A DNA stretch of 25,999 nt from an uncultured Flavobacteriales bacterium (GCA_937925455.1 CALEWF010000148.1:1-25999); one strand, 5' to 3'. Shown: positions 15,311 through 23,288, counted from the first letter of the stretch. Made by a program: numbers and translations. The notes: a model not told the origin generated them from the sequence alone.

Positions 15311-15559
15311 TTAGTTTCTGGCGGGCTCAGCCAAAATAATTACTTTATTGTTCATCATTTCAACCACCCCACTATTCACCTCAATAATTTCCGTTTGATT
15401 ATTTTCGGACACAATCTTAATTTTTCCTTTTTTTAAAGTAGAAATAATAGGAGCATGGTTTTCGAGAATCTCAAATGAACCATCAGTGCCGGGAAGCTGA
15501 ACTAACTTTGCTTTTCCGTCAAACAATGTTTTATCAGGTGTGATAATTTCCAGTTGCAT
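15311..15559 (-). CDS. atpC: ATP synthase F1 subunit epsilon
   Basis: An 82-residue epsilon subunit consisting only of the N-terminal beta-sandwich ('LEIITPDKTLFDGKAKLVQLPGTDGSFEILENHAPIISTLKKG' and 'SGVVEMMNNKVIILAE'). The C-terminal two-helix domain that inhibits ATP hydrolysis in many bacteria is missing; short epsilon subunits of this size are usual in Bacteroidota. It binds the gamma subunit in the central stalk of F1. It lies 18 bases downstream of atpD on the same strand and ends at the shared bidirectional terminator. The other F1Fo genes are not in the window. Confidence 0.95.
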   Translation of the reverse strand: MQLEIITPDKTLFDGKAKLVQLPGTDGSFEILENHAPIISTLKKGKIKIVSENNQTEIIEVNSGVVEMMNNKVIILAEPARN

Positions 15560-15577
15560 GTTACATCAATTAACAGG

Positions 15578-17086
15578 TTATTTGGCTTCTGCCAGCATTT
15601 TCTCTCCGGCGGCAATTACATCTTCAATTGTACCTTTTAGGTTGAAAGCAGCTTCAGGATATTGGTCAACTTCTCCGTCTAATATCATATTAAAACCTTT
15701 AATGGTATCTTCAATACTAACAAAAACTCCGGGGATGCCGGTAAACTGCTCGGCCACATGGAATGGTTGTGAAAGGAAACGCTGTACACGACGGGCACGG
15801 TGTACTACCAACTTATCTTCTTCGCTCAATTCATCCATACCCAAGATAGCAATGATATCCTGCAATTCTTTATAGCGCTGTAAAATTTGTTTTACACGCT
15901 GAGCAGTACGATAGTGAGCTTCGCCTACAATTTCAGGAGTCAAAATACGCGACGTAGAATCCAACGGATCTACGGCCGGATAAATCCCCAATTCGGCAAT
16001 TTTACGGCTCAATACCGTAGTAGCATCCAGGTGAGAGAAGGTAGTAGCCGGAGCAGGATCAGTAAGGTCATCAGCCGGCACATAAACTGCCTGTACTGAA
16101 GTAATAGAACCACGCTTAGTCGATGTGATTCGCTCTTGCATCAATCCCATTTCAGTAGCTAATGTAGGCTGATAGCCCACGGCTGATGGCATACGACCCA
16201 ACAATGCAGAAACTTCTGAACCAGCCTGAGTAAAGCGGAAAATGTTATCAATAAAGAAAAGAATATCACGTCCTTGACCACTGTTTTCATCCCCATCACG
16301 GAAATATTCAGCAATAGAAAGACCGGAAAGTGCCACACGGGCACGAGCTCCAGGTGGTTCATTCATCTGTCCGAACACGAAAGTAGCCTTAGAATCTTTC
16401 AGTTCATTCAAATCAACAGCCGATAAATCCCAGCCTCCATGTTCCATGGAATGCTTAAATTTTTCACCATATTTCAAAATTCCGGCTTCAATCATTTCAC
16501 GCATCAGGTCATTTCCTTCGCGGGTACGCTCACCCACTCCGGCAAATACAGAAAGACCTCCATATCCTTTGGCAATATTATTAATCAATTCCTGAATCAA
16601 TACGGTTTTACCTACACCAGCACCACCAAACAATCCAATCTTACCGCCCTTGGCATACGGCTCAATGAGGTCTATTACCTTGATACCGGTAAATAATACA
16701 TCCTGTGCAGTAGATAACTCTTCAAACTTGGGTGGCTGACGGTGAATAGAATATCCTTTATCACTTTTTACAGCAGGAAGACCATCAATGGGTTGACCCA
16801 CTACATTGAATAAACGGCCTTTAATTTCTTCACCTATCGGCATGGTAATAGGTTGACCTTTTGAAACCACTTGCATCCCGCGGCGAAGCCCGTCAGTAGA
16901 ATCCATAGATATACAACGAACGGTATTTTCACCAATGTCTTGCTGACACTCCAAAATCAATACTTCCCCATTCTCTTTTTTTACCTCCAACGCATCCAAA
17001 ATGTTGGGGATATGACTTTCTGATTCAAATCTTACATCGATTACCGGACCGATGATTTGTACAATTTTTCCTGTAGCCTCTGACAT
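15578..17086 (-). CDS. atpD: ATP synthase F1 subunit beta
   Basis: A 502-residue catalytic beta subunit of F1 ATP synthase. The Walker A loop is GGAGVGKT (154-161), Walker B is in 'GRDILFFIDNIFRF', and the catalytic glutamate region 'GERTREGND' and the DELSEED-type loop ('DELSEEDKLVV') are intact. It interconverts ADP plus phosphate and ATP on the cytosolic face of the membrane. Start ATG 17086 is followed by a conserved N-terminus ('GKIVQIIGPVIDVRF'). It is first in a two-gene unit with atpC, with a good candidate promoter just upstream and a divergent ribF; the remaining atp genes must lie elsewhere, an arrangement I know from other Bacteroidota. Confidence 0.99.
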   Translation of the reverse strand: MSEATGKIVQIIGPVIDVRFESESHIPNILDALEVKKENGEVLILECQQDIGENTVRCISMDSTDGLRRGMQVVSKGQPITMPIGEEIKGRLFNVVGQPIDGLPAVKSDKGYSIHRQPPKFEELSTAQDVLFTGIKVIDLIEPYAKGGKIGLFGGAGVGKTVLIQELINNIAKGYGGLSVFAGVGERTREGNDLMREMIEAGILKYGEKFKHSMEHGGWDLSAVDLNELKDSKATFVFGQMNEPPGARARVALSGLSIAEYFRDGDENSGQGRDILFFIDNIFRFTQAGSEVSALLGRMPSAVGYQPTLATEMGLMQERITSTKRGSITSVQAVYVPADDLTDPAPATTFSHLDATTVLSRKIAELGIYPAVDPLDSTSRILTPEIVGEAHYRTAQRVKQILQRYKELQDIIAILGMDELSEEDKLVVHRARRVQRFLSQPFHVAEQFTGIPGVFVSIEDTIKGFNMILDGEVDQYPEAAFNLKGTIEDVIAAGEKMLAEAK

Positions 17087-17117
17087 GATGAACGATTTTA
17101 AGTTTTAAAATGTGGCG

Positions 17118-17147
17118 CGAAATTAAGAATTATTATCCACTCCCAAA
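17118..17147 (-). promoter_or_regulatory. Promoter of atpD-atpC
   Basis: On the minus strand, TTTG (17144-17147) and TAATTTCG (17118-17125) are separated by 18 bases, matching the Bacteroidota promoter plan with one substitution in the -7 box. The start codon is 31 bases downstream. This is the best two-part promoter in the window. Confidence 0.6.
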
Positions 17148-17223
17148 GAGAGTAACATATTTTTTATTATCTTTTTTAATCATCGGGGCTTGCACCCCCT
17201 TTACAAAACCCACTGTATTTGGT

Positions 17224-17231
17224 TACCTTTG
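17224..17231 (+). promoter_or_regulatory. Probable -7 box of ribF
   Basis: TACCTTTG fits TAnnTTTG exactly and lies 17 bases before ATG 17249. The leader would be only about ten bases, which leaves no room for an FMN riboswitch and argues that the longer TTG-initiated frame from 17219 is not used. Confidence 0.55.
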
Positions 17232-17248
17232 CACCGATTTTTTCTTCC

Positions 17249-18187
17249 ATGAAGGTTTACAGGGGACTAGAATATGAATTTTCAATCAGGCGGCCGGTAG
17301 TTACACCCGGCACGTTTGATGGGGTACATATTGGCCATCGTAAAATCATTGAGCACATTCAGCAAAAAGCCATAGAAATCAATGGCGAATCGGTAGTGCT
17401 TACCTTCGAACCCCATCCCCGGTTGGTTTTGTTTCCTGAGGATAACCAACTCCGCCTGCTTACAACCTTAGATGAAAAACTGTATTTGTTAGAACAAGCC
17501 GGCGTGGACCATGTAGTGGTCATCCCATTCAATTTGGAATTTTCTCGCCTCACAGCCGCATCTTATGTTGAAAATATTTTGGTAAACCGATTACACACCC
17601 AATGTTTGGTGATTGGATATGATCATCAGTTTGGCCGCAACCGCGAAGGAAGCATAGAGCAACTGCAAAAGCTGGCCCCAAAATTTGGGTTTGAAGTAGA
17701 AGAAATCCCCCCTCAGGATATTGATAATATAAAAGTAAGCAGTACCAAAATCAGAAATGCGTTAATAGCAGGCGATATTCAAACAGCCAATACGTTTCTT
17801 ACCTATCCTTACAACTTTGAAGGCATGGTTGTAAAAGGGAACCAAATTGGCAGAACCCTCGGATACCCTACGGCTAATATTCAACCTACAGACTCACTGA
17901 AACTTATCCCCGGCATTGGGATTTATGCCGTACGTATAGACATTCAAGGAATATTTTATGGGGGAATGATGAGTATTGGCAAGCGGCCTACGGTAGAAGA
18001 TTCAAAGCAAATAACCATTGAAGTGCATGTGTTTGACTGGTCGGAAGATTTGTATGGCCAACGCATCCGAATATACATGGTGGCAAAAATGCGGAATGAA
18101 GAAAAATACAACGGATTGGAAGCCCTCAAACAACAGTTAATATTAGATGAAAAGCAGGCACGACAATTGCTCAATAAAAATACGTGA
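17249..18187 (+). CDS. ribF: Bifunctional riboflavin kinase / FAD synthetase
   Basis: With start ATG 17249 the protein is 312 residues, the normal size for RibF. The N-terminal adenylyltransferase domain has 'TPGTFDGVHIGHRKII' (the HxGH nucleotidyltransferase signature), 'YDHQFGRNREG' and 'SSTKIRNAL'. The C-terminal riboflavin kinase domain has 'GRTLGYPTANI' with the PTAN motif binding magnesium-ATP, and 'GMMSIGKRPTVEDSK'. It converts riboflavin to FMN and then FAD in the cytosol, supplying flavoproteins such as those at 4302 and 21907. A longer frame from TTG 17219 would run through the -7 box and is rejected. Its stop overlaps the start of the leucine-rich-repeat gene by four bases (GTGA). 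Confidence 0.96.
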   Translation: MKVYRGLEYEFSIRRPVVTPGTFDGVHIGHRKIIEHIQQKAIEINGESVVLTFEPHPRLVLFPEDNQLRLLTTLDEKLYLLEQAGVDHVVVIPFNLEFSRLTAASYVENILVNRLHTQCLVIGYDHQFGRNREGSIEQLQKLAPKFGFEVEEIPPQDIDNIKVSSTKIRNALIAGDIQTANTFLTYPYNFEGMVVKGNQIGRTLGYPTANIQPTDSLKLIPGIGIYAVRIDIQGIFYGGMMSIGKRPTVEDSKQITIEVHVFDWSEDLYGQRIRIYMVAKMRNEEKYNGLEALKQQLILDEKQARQLLNKNT

Positions 18188-18789
18188 AGTCATTATTTAC
18201 ATACCTTGTTTTTTTAATTGCATTTTCGGGAATTTTAATACCTGCTAATGCTCAAGATGGTATTTTTAGGGAAGAAATATTATACACCGATTTAAAACTT
18301 GCATTAGAAAATCCACTCAAAGTAAAACGACTATCGCTCAGTAGAAAAAAACTCACCAAATTTCCCAAAGAAATACTTCAATTTAAAAATTTAGTCGAAT
18401 TAGACCTAAGCAATAACAAACTGGAAAAAATTCCGGCAGAAATAGCACAATTAACCAAGCTGGAAGATTTAAACTTGGCCATGAACAAATTAGAAGAACT
18501 TCCGGAAGAAATTTGTGATTTAAAGCGGTTGAGAAAGCTTGACCTTCGGAAGAACAAAATATGGCGACTCCCCACCCGCCTGGGCGACCTTAAAAAATTG
18601 GAATACCTTAACCTCAATGGCAATCCGCTGTTTCGTTTACCGGATAGCATCGTGCAATGTGAAAATTTAAAATACTTAGATATGCGGAATACCGATACCA
18701 GCGAAGGCGACCGGGAAGCCATAAAACATTTGCTGCCCGATGTGGAAATTTTCTTTTCCAATAGTTGTAATTGTGGACCCAATCATTAA
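18184..18789 (+). CDS. Secreted leucine-rich-repeat protein
   Basis: A 201-residue protein with a signal peptide (to about residue 24, ending in PANAQ) followed by about five leucine-rich repeats of 23 residues: 'LVELDLSNNKLEKIPAEIAQ', 'LEDLNLAMNKLEELPEEICD', 'LRKLDLRKNKIWRLPTRLGD', 'LEYLNLNGNPLFRLPDSIVQ' and a final 'LKYLDMRNT'. The consensus LxxLDLxxNxLxxLPxxI is typical of bacterial LRR proteins, which form curved protein-binding solenoids. The C-terminus has a CNCG motif and no T9SS sorting domain, so it is probably periplasmic. It starts at GTG 18184 and overlaps the ribF stop by four bases, so translation is coupled to ribF, although no functional link is apparent. The binding partner is unknown. 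Confidence 0.88.
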   Translation: MKSLFTYLVFLIAFSGILIPANAQDGIFREEILYTDLKLALENPLKVKRLSLSRKKLTKFPKEILQFKNLVELDLSNNKLEKIPAEIAQLTKLEDLNLAMNKLEELPEEICDLKRLRKLDLRKNKIWRLPTRLGDLKKLEYLNLNGNPLFRLPDSIVQCENLKYLDMRNTDTSEGDREAIKHLLPDVEIFFSNSCNCGPNH

Positions 18790-18814
18790 CAAAGAATTTT
18801 AGCATTTCAATTAT

Positions 18815-19088
18815 CCCCAAATTGCCATTAGAGTAATGATATAAGTAATAGGCTGCTTTAAGCGGCTGTTCGTTACAAGTCCTCGGAGCTCAGCCACACA
18901 GTGCATCGGGGTAGCTGTGTCTTCGTGCCCTCAGCCCCGCTACCCCGTGCACTGTGGGCTTCGCCCCTGCGGGCTTTCCACTGCCATCCGCAGCAGATGG
19001 GGCAGCGGGTGAATCCTCCCCCAAGAGGCGGAAGACTACACGCCTGCTCCCCCTCATCTATGATTAAAAAATCTAATGACAATTTTTG
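18815..19088 (+). repeat. GC-rich structured repeat, copy 3, filling a convergent intergenic space
   Basis: A 274-bp copy in the same orientation as copy 2, bounded by CCCCAAATTGCCATTAG (18815-18831) and CTAATGACAATTTTTG (19073-19088). It fills almost the whole gap between the LRR gene and the DUF4442 gene, ending one base before the latter's stop codon. The main hairpin has arms 18897-18915 and 18939-18956. Here the pair T18902-A18951 replaces the G2418-C2467 pair of copy 1 at the same place, so both arms changed together. Confidence 0.93.
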
Positions 19089-19089
19089 A

Positions 19090-19599
19090 TTATACCTTAG
19101 TGCGCACTTTGTCCCATCGCTTTACTTGCCAGCGGGTAGTTCCGGTACAAATATGATTTTTCTGTTCATCATACACATTTACACTCAAATCCACCATCAC
19201 GGCATCTTGCGTTTGTAATGGCTTTTTCACATGATCTTCTACCCAGGCATCGTCTAATTCAAATTGCACATATACCCCCATTTTAGCCTGATAAAAATAT
19301 TTCATCTGCAGGCTCTCCATAATCAGGCGGTAATCTTTAGCACCAATTTTACGCAGTAGGGTAAGACCAGCCACGTATTCGCTGAGTGTGGCCAATCCGC
19401 AAGCATGAAGGCCTTTGATGTGATTTAAATTATTACGTTTATACGGCATGGTGATTTCAAATCCATGCTCCAGTATTTTGGTAATTCGAAACCCATGCGG
19501 TTTATTAAAGGGAATCTTTTTCCAAAGCCCTATGTTGAGCAACATCATATAAAAAGACGAACGAGATGCCTTCTGTAATAGCTGATTAAATTGATCCAT
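19090..19599 (-). CDS. DUF4442 hotdog-fold protein
   Basis: A 169-residue protein with the DUF4442 pattern: an N-terminal helical part ('FYMMLLNIGLWKKIPFNKPHGFRI'), then 'NNLNHIKGLHACGLATLSEYVAGLTLL', where N and two histidines (H60, H65) sit at the start of the long hotdog helix, and a strand pair ending in 'TGTTRWQVKRWDKVR'. The family is related to hotdog thioesterases (YiiD C-terminal domain) and may bind or hydrolyse acyl-thioesters, but no catalytic residue is proven. It has no signal peptide. It stands alone on the minus strand, divergent from the YdjC gene with 67 bases between them, and its 3' end abuts repeat copy 3. Confidence 0.8.
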   Translation of the reverse strand: MDQFNQLLQKASRSSFYMMLLNIGLWKKIPFNKPHGFRITKILEHGFEITMPYKRNNLNHIKGLHACGLATLSEYVAGLTLLRKIGAKDYRLIMESLQMKYFYQAKMGVYVQFELDDAWVEDHVKKPLQTQDAVMVDLSVNVYDEQKNHICTGTTRWQVKRWDKVRTKV

Positions 19600-19650
19600 A
19601 AGTATTAATGTTTATTCATGCCGAATGTAATAGGAATCTGCTAAAAACAC

Positions 19651-19658
19651 TAATTTCG
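19651..19658 (+). promoter_or_regulatory. Possible -7 box of the YdjC-formyltransferase operon
   Basis: TAATTTCG, identical to the atpD -7 box, lies eight bases before ATG 19667. No upstream box is evident, and the leader would be nearly absent. Confidence 0.35.
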
Positions 19659-19666
19659 CTCAGCTG

Positions 19667-20569
19667 ATGAGTCAAATTTACATTCATGCCGATGATTTTG
19701 GACTTACACCGGGTATCAATGCCAGCATTTACAAGGCATGGAAAGAAGGGGTACTTCATTCTGCCAGCATTATACCCAACGGATATGCGTTTGAAGAAGC
19801 GGTAAATTTATACCACCAAGCCTCCTTTGAATTGCAGGTACATCTTAATTTCATTGAAGGCTACGCATTACATTCACAATCAGCCGGAACATTTTTTTGT
19901 ACAGCAGATGGTAGATTCAATCGCTCCTTTTTCAATCTCTACATGGCTACAAGTCACGCTTCAAAAAAAGAACGTTTGACCATGAAACACAATATAAAAA
20001 ATGAAATGATGACACAAATCATGAAAGTAAAAAACATACTAAAACCCGGAGCAAGGCTAAGGGTGGATAGCCATCAGCACATACACATGATTCCATTATT
20101 TTTTGAAAGTCTCAGTGAGCTAATTGAAGAATTAACCATTGATTATATCCGTATTCCCCGTGAAAAAATATCTGCTATAAATACTTTCAAGCGTTATCCG
20201 CACATATCAGCTATAAGTAATACGGCCAAAGTAATACTTTTAAATAATCTATCAGTAAAAGCTTTTCGATTATTGAAAAATTATTCCGTAAAATTTCCAA
20301 CATGGTTCATTGGCGTATTGCATACGGGGAATATGAAGCTATCGAATATCAAATATTCATTTGAATTGATAAAGACGGAATTAACTCCGCACGATGCAAT
20401 AGAAATTTTACTTCACCCCGGGCAAGCACTTCCAGAAGAAGAACATTATTGGGATGCTTATCCGGCATTAAAAAAATATTACCGCCATTGTAATCGCCAA
20501 AAAGAATTGCAAGAAATACTTCGGCAGGAATTTAGCATATGGGTTCAACAAATCACAAAACAACTATGA
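19667..20569 (+). CDS. YdjC/ChbG-family carbohydrate deacetylase
   Basis: A 300-residue YdjC/ChbG-family enzyme. The metal-binding motif HADDFG (residues 7-12) opens the barrel, 'VHLNF' near residue 59 and 'RVDSHQHIHMIP' supply further ligands and catalytic histidines, and 'ILLHPGQ' near residue 248 is the last conserved strand. ChbG removes an acetyl group from chitooligosaccharides; other members act on other N-acetylated sugars and lipids. No signal peptide is visible, so it works in the cytosol. The gene overlaps the formyltransferase gene by four bases (ATGA), so the two proteins are probably made together and may act in sequence on one amino sugar. The true substrate is unknown. Confidence 0.88.
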   Translation: MSQIYIHADDFGLTPGINASIYKAWKEGVLHSASIIPNGYAFEEAVNLYHQASFELQVHLNFIEGYALHSQSAGTFFCTADGRFNRSFFNLYMATSHASKKERLTMKHNIKNEMMTQIMKVKNILKPGARLRVDSHQHIHMIPLFFESLSELIEELTIDYIRIPREKISAINTFKRYPHISAISNTAKVILLNNLSVKAFRLLKNYSVKFPTWFIGVLHTGNMKLSNIKYSFELIKTELTPHDAIEILLHPGQALPEEEHYWDAYPALKKYYRHCNRQKELQEILRQEFSIWVQQITKQL

Positions 20570-21348
20570 ACGATTGTTGGGTAATAGACGAAACAAGTTT
20601 TTATCATCCGGATATGTTGGCACAATTTCTACGCAAGACCCCAGATAAAGTTACCGGCGTAGTCATCGTTACAAAGATTCCCCGCAAGCACAACATTGAA
20701 GCATACCTGATAAGAAATTTTTACCATTTACATTTTACTGAAATCGTAAAATTAGTTTTCAGAAAAATTAAGAATCAACTGCTTAACTTTTTTTCAACAC
20801 CTAAGAAAAATAATACTCATTTTTACAGTGTAAATAGCGTATGTAAAGCATTTGAAATTCCATATATCGAAGCACACTATACATTGAATGAAGAACGTAT
20901 TCTTCAATTTCTATCACAAGCTTCACCCGATGTAATCATTAGTTCCAATTCGTTGATTTTTTCCAAAAAGCTGTTGGCATTGCCACGCATAGCATGCATT
21001 AATCGCCACAGTGGGCTGCTTCCCGCATACGGTGGCCTTTGGCCGATTTTTCAAGCCATGGCTAATCAGGAAGAACTGTGTGGTGTGAGTATTCACTTAA
21101 TGGAAACCGGCATTGACAAAGGAGCTGTACTATCTCAGCAAGCTATTAAAATTACAGCTAACGACACAGTAGACACCTTGTATCAACAGTGCTTTGCTAT
21201 TAGTGCAGCATTGATTTTACAAGCCTTAGACAAGATTAGAAACAATGATTTTTCGCCGATTATAACTAATTTATCTCCTTCCTATTATTCATTTCCAACT
21301 TCCAAAGACTGGAAAAAGTTCAGAAAAGCCGGCAAGCGATTTATCTAA
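20566..21348 (+). CDS. Formyltransferase-family protein (Fmt/ArnA-like)
   Basis: With start ATG 20566, chosen because it forms an ATGA overlap with the preceding stop, the protein is 260 residues. The formyltransferase core has the N-x-H of 'CINRHSGLLPAYGG' (N146, H148) and the aspartate of 'METGIDKGAVLSQ' (D184), the three catalytic residues of Fmt and ArnA-type 10-formyltetrahydrofolate enzymes. It lacks the C-terminal tRNA-binding domain of methionyl-tRNA formyltransferase, so it is more likely to formylate a small amino sugar, as sugar N-formyltransferases of surface glycans do. The N-terminal 140 residues are a divergent Rossmann-like region rich in aromatic residues. Its 3' end meets the minus-strand hypothetical gene with one base between stops. 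Confidence 0.85.
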   Translation: MNDCWVIDETSFYHPDMLAQFLRKTPDKVTGVVIVTKIPRKHNIEAYLIRNFYHLHFTEIVKLVFRKIKNQLLNFFSTPKKNNTHFYSVNSVCKAFEIPYIEAHYTLNEERILQFLSQASPDVIISSNSLIFSKKLLALPRIACINRHSGLLPAYGGLWPIFQAMANQEELCGVSIHLMETGIDKGAVLSQQAIKITANDTVDTLYQQCFAISAALILQALDKIRNNDFSPIITNLSPSYYSFPTSKDWKKFRKAGKRFI

Positions 21349-21349
21349 A

Positions 21350-21895
21350 TTAAGAAACAGTTACTTTGTACTTCAATAAATAGTCATCCCAGTTCCACAA
21401 GAAAAATTCCACCATCTCATTCAATTCTTTCATCACGATTGGACTGGGTGTATTTAGTTTTTGAAAATGCTCTTTTTGATATTTATTCAAATCATACTTA
21501 TGAAAAATAGCCAGCGACATGGACTTTGCTAAGCTTTTGCTTTGTTGAAACAAATCACGTAAAAACACTTCATAATCGTAAATAATTTGGTCTGTTACAT
21601 CCGGATCTTTCCCCAGAAAATCAATTACCTCTTTGGAAATTAGCAAACGCAATTTTTCTGCTTCATATTTTTCAAAATACTGATCCAGATTAATCATGTT
21701 CCCGGCATAAATGATGTACAAAAACCATTCATACTCTTGATCAGAAAGATTAGGCGATTTCTGAAATTCTTTTTCTTCATTTATATAACCTACAATTTCA
21801 GGAAATCCTTTTTCAATCACTTCATAGATAGCACGAACATAGATAGGTACTAAATCCGATGCTTTTATTTTTTTCTTACCGAATAATCCCAGCAT
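21350..21895 (-). CDS. Helical hypothetical protein
   Basis: A 181-residue protein I do not recognise. It starts with a short basic-hydrophobic segment (MLGLFGKKKIKASDLV) and is otherwise acidic and apparently all-helical, with tyrosine- and phenylalanine-rich helices ('EYEWFLYIIYAGNMINLDQYF', 'QIIYDYEVFLRDLF', 'EMVEFFLWNWDDYLLKY'). There is no signal peptide, membrane segment or catalytic motif, so it is probably a cytosolic adaptor or structural protein. It begins 11 bases after the stop of the L-2-hydroxyglutarate oxidase gene and is very probably co-transcribed with it. Its frame, start ATG and codon usage look like those of its neighbours. Confidence 0.75.
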   Translation of the reverse strand: MLGLFGKKKIKASDLVPIYVRAIYEVIEKGFPEIVGYINEEKEFQKSPNLSDQEYEWFLYIIYAGNMINLDQYFEKYEAEKLRLLISKEVIDFLGKDPDVTDQIIYDYEVFLRDLFQQSKSLAKSMSLAIFHKYDLNKYQKEHFQKLNTPSPIVMKELNEMVEFFLWNWDDYLLKYKVTVS

Positions 21896-21906
21896 AATCA
21901 GTTGTT

Positions 21907-23145
21907 TTAAAGGTATTGTTGGTTTAGTTTAAAATGTTCATTGGCCATATCACGCACCTGTGCTCCAATAGCCAGCGAAGCAGAAGCTGCTGGCGAAGGA
22001 GCATTCAACACATGAATGGAATGATCTTTATATTCAATTTTAAAATCATCAATCATCTCGCCGTAAGGATCAAGCGCCATAGCTCTAACCCCTGCCCTGC
22101 CGGGTTCAATATCATCCATTTGCAAATCAGGAATCAGGCGGCGCAAGGTTTTTAAAAATAATTTTTTAGAAAAAGCCCGGCGGTATTCATCCCATCCAAA
22201 TTTCCAGTGTTTGAAAAACAAACGCCAGGTCCCACGATACGTCAGGGCATCCCAAGTATCTCGCAAGTTAAAACTAGTTTTTTTATACCCTTCACGTTTA
22301 AAAGTAAATACTGCATTGGGACCGCACTCTACTCCTCCCAGCGCCATGCGTGTAAAATGCACGCCTAAAAACGGGAACTGCGGATTAGGAACAGGATAAA
22401 TTAAATTTCTTACTTTATGCCTTCCTTTCTCTGTAAGCTCATAATAGTCGCCCCGAAAGCCTACAATTTTCATATCCAGTTTCACTCCGTCTTGTTTGGC
22501 CAAACGGTCACTCTGCAAACCAGCACAGAAAATAAGGTATCGCGCCTTAAATTCACCCCTATTAGTTTGAACCTTATTCCAATCACCATCCCGCTTGGTA
22601 TGAAGCACTTTGGTAGAAGTATAAATTTTACTTTCAGAATTAATTTTCGTTACCAACTCTGCCATTTTTTCGGTAGCTCCCCGAAAATCAATGATCCCGG
22701 TACACCCTACATGAATTGCCTTTAATCCTACACAATAGGGCTCTATTTGTTTTATTTCTTCCGGACCTACCATCCGAATATCTTCAATACCATTTTCAAT
22801 GCCCCGCTGATATATTTTTTCAAGCAAGGGTAATTCCCACTCTTCCACCGCCACAATTAATTTTCCACATACATCATGAGCTATGCCGTGTTTTCTGGCA
22901 AACTCTACCAATTCTCTACGGCCGGTAACACAGTTTTTAGCTTTAGAAGAACCCGGCTTATAATAAATTCCAGAATGAATAACACCACTATTATTTCCGG
23001 TTTGATGATCGGCTAAATGCGGTTCTTTTTCCACTATTGCCAAACGCAACGAAGGGTATTTTTCCTGCAATTTATATGCGGTAGCACAACCAACAATTCC
23101 TCCTCCAATAACTATTACATCAAATAAATTCTCCACGTTTTGCAA
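21907..23145 (-). CDS. lhgO: L-2-hydroxyglutarate oxidase
   Basis: A 412-residue FAD-dependent oxidase/dehydrogenase of the DAO superfamily. The dinucleotide-binding motif is in 'DVIVIGGGIVGCATAYKLQ', followed by 'LAIVEKEP' with the ribose-binding glutamate. 'HQTGNNSGVIHSGIYYKPGSSKAKNCVTG' is the LhgO signature around the isoalloxazine, and the C-terminal 'NAPSPAASASLAIGAQV' closes the FAD fold. The family oxidises L-2-hydroxyglutarate to 2-oxoglutarate, passing electrons to the quinone pool or oxygen. The start is either TTG 23145 or GTG 23136; there is no in-frame ATG before the FAD motif, and the GTG gives the more typical N-terminus. A hypothetical gene follows in the same operon. Confidence 0.92.
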   Translation of the reverse strand: MQNVENLFDVIVIGGGIVGCATAYKLQEKYPSLRLAIVEKEPHLADHQTGNNSGVIHSGIYYKPGSSKAKNCVTGRRELVEFARKHGIAHDVCGKLIVAVEEWELPLLEKIYQRGIENGIEDIRMVGPEEIKQIEPYCVGLKAIHVGCTGIIDFRGATEKMAELVTKINSESKIYTSTKVLHTKRDGDWNKVQTNRGEFKARYLIFCAGLQSDRLAKQDGVKLDMKIVGFRGDYYELTEKGRHKVRNLIYPVPNPQFPFLGVHFTRMALGGVECGPNAVFTFKREGYKKTSFNLRDTWDALTYRGTWRLFFKHWKFGWDEYRRAFSKKLFLKTLRRLIPDLQMDDIEPGRAGVRAMALDPYGEMIDDFKIEYKDHSIHVLNAPSPAASASLAIGAQVRDMANEHFKLNQQYL

Positions 23146-23161
23146 TCTTTAAATGAGCTAA

Positions 23162-23169
23162 CGAAAGTA
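23162..23169 (-). promoter_or_regulatory. Possible -7 box of lhgO
   Basis: On the minus strand, TACTTTCG lies 16 bases before TTG 23145 and 25 before GTG 23136. It fits TAnnTTTG except for one base; no upstream box is seen. Confidence 0.3.
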
Positions 23170-23288
23170 AAAATTAATAATTCGTTAACCCTGCTTAAAA
23201 ATCAGGCATTTTTTAGCAGAGTTATTAACAAATTCTATCATTCCATGCAACCAAAAACAATATTTATTCATCCAAAAATCGAACCATT

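Noticed and set aside
15540..16696. Plus-strand open frames opposite atpD (15540-15875, 15887-16099, 16439-16696)
   Set aside because: They are antisense shadows of a highly conserved gene and show no recognisable domain or start context.
17219..17248. Ten-residue N-terminal extension of RibF from TTG 17219, and an FMN riboswitch in the leader
   Set aside because: The extension overlaps an exact TAnnTTTG box and is not needed for the conserved N-terminus. The remaining leader is far too short for an FMN riboswitch.
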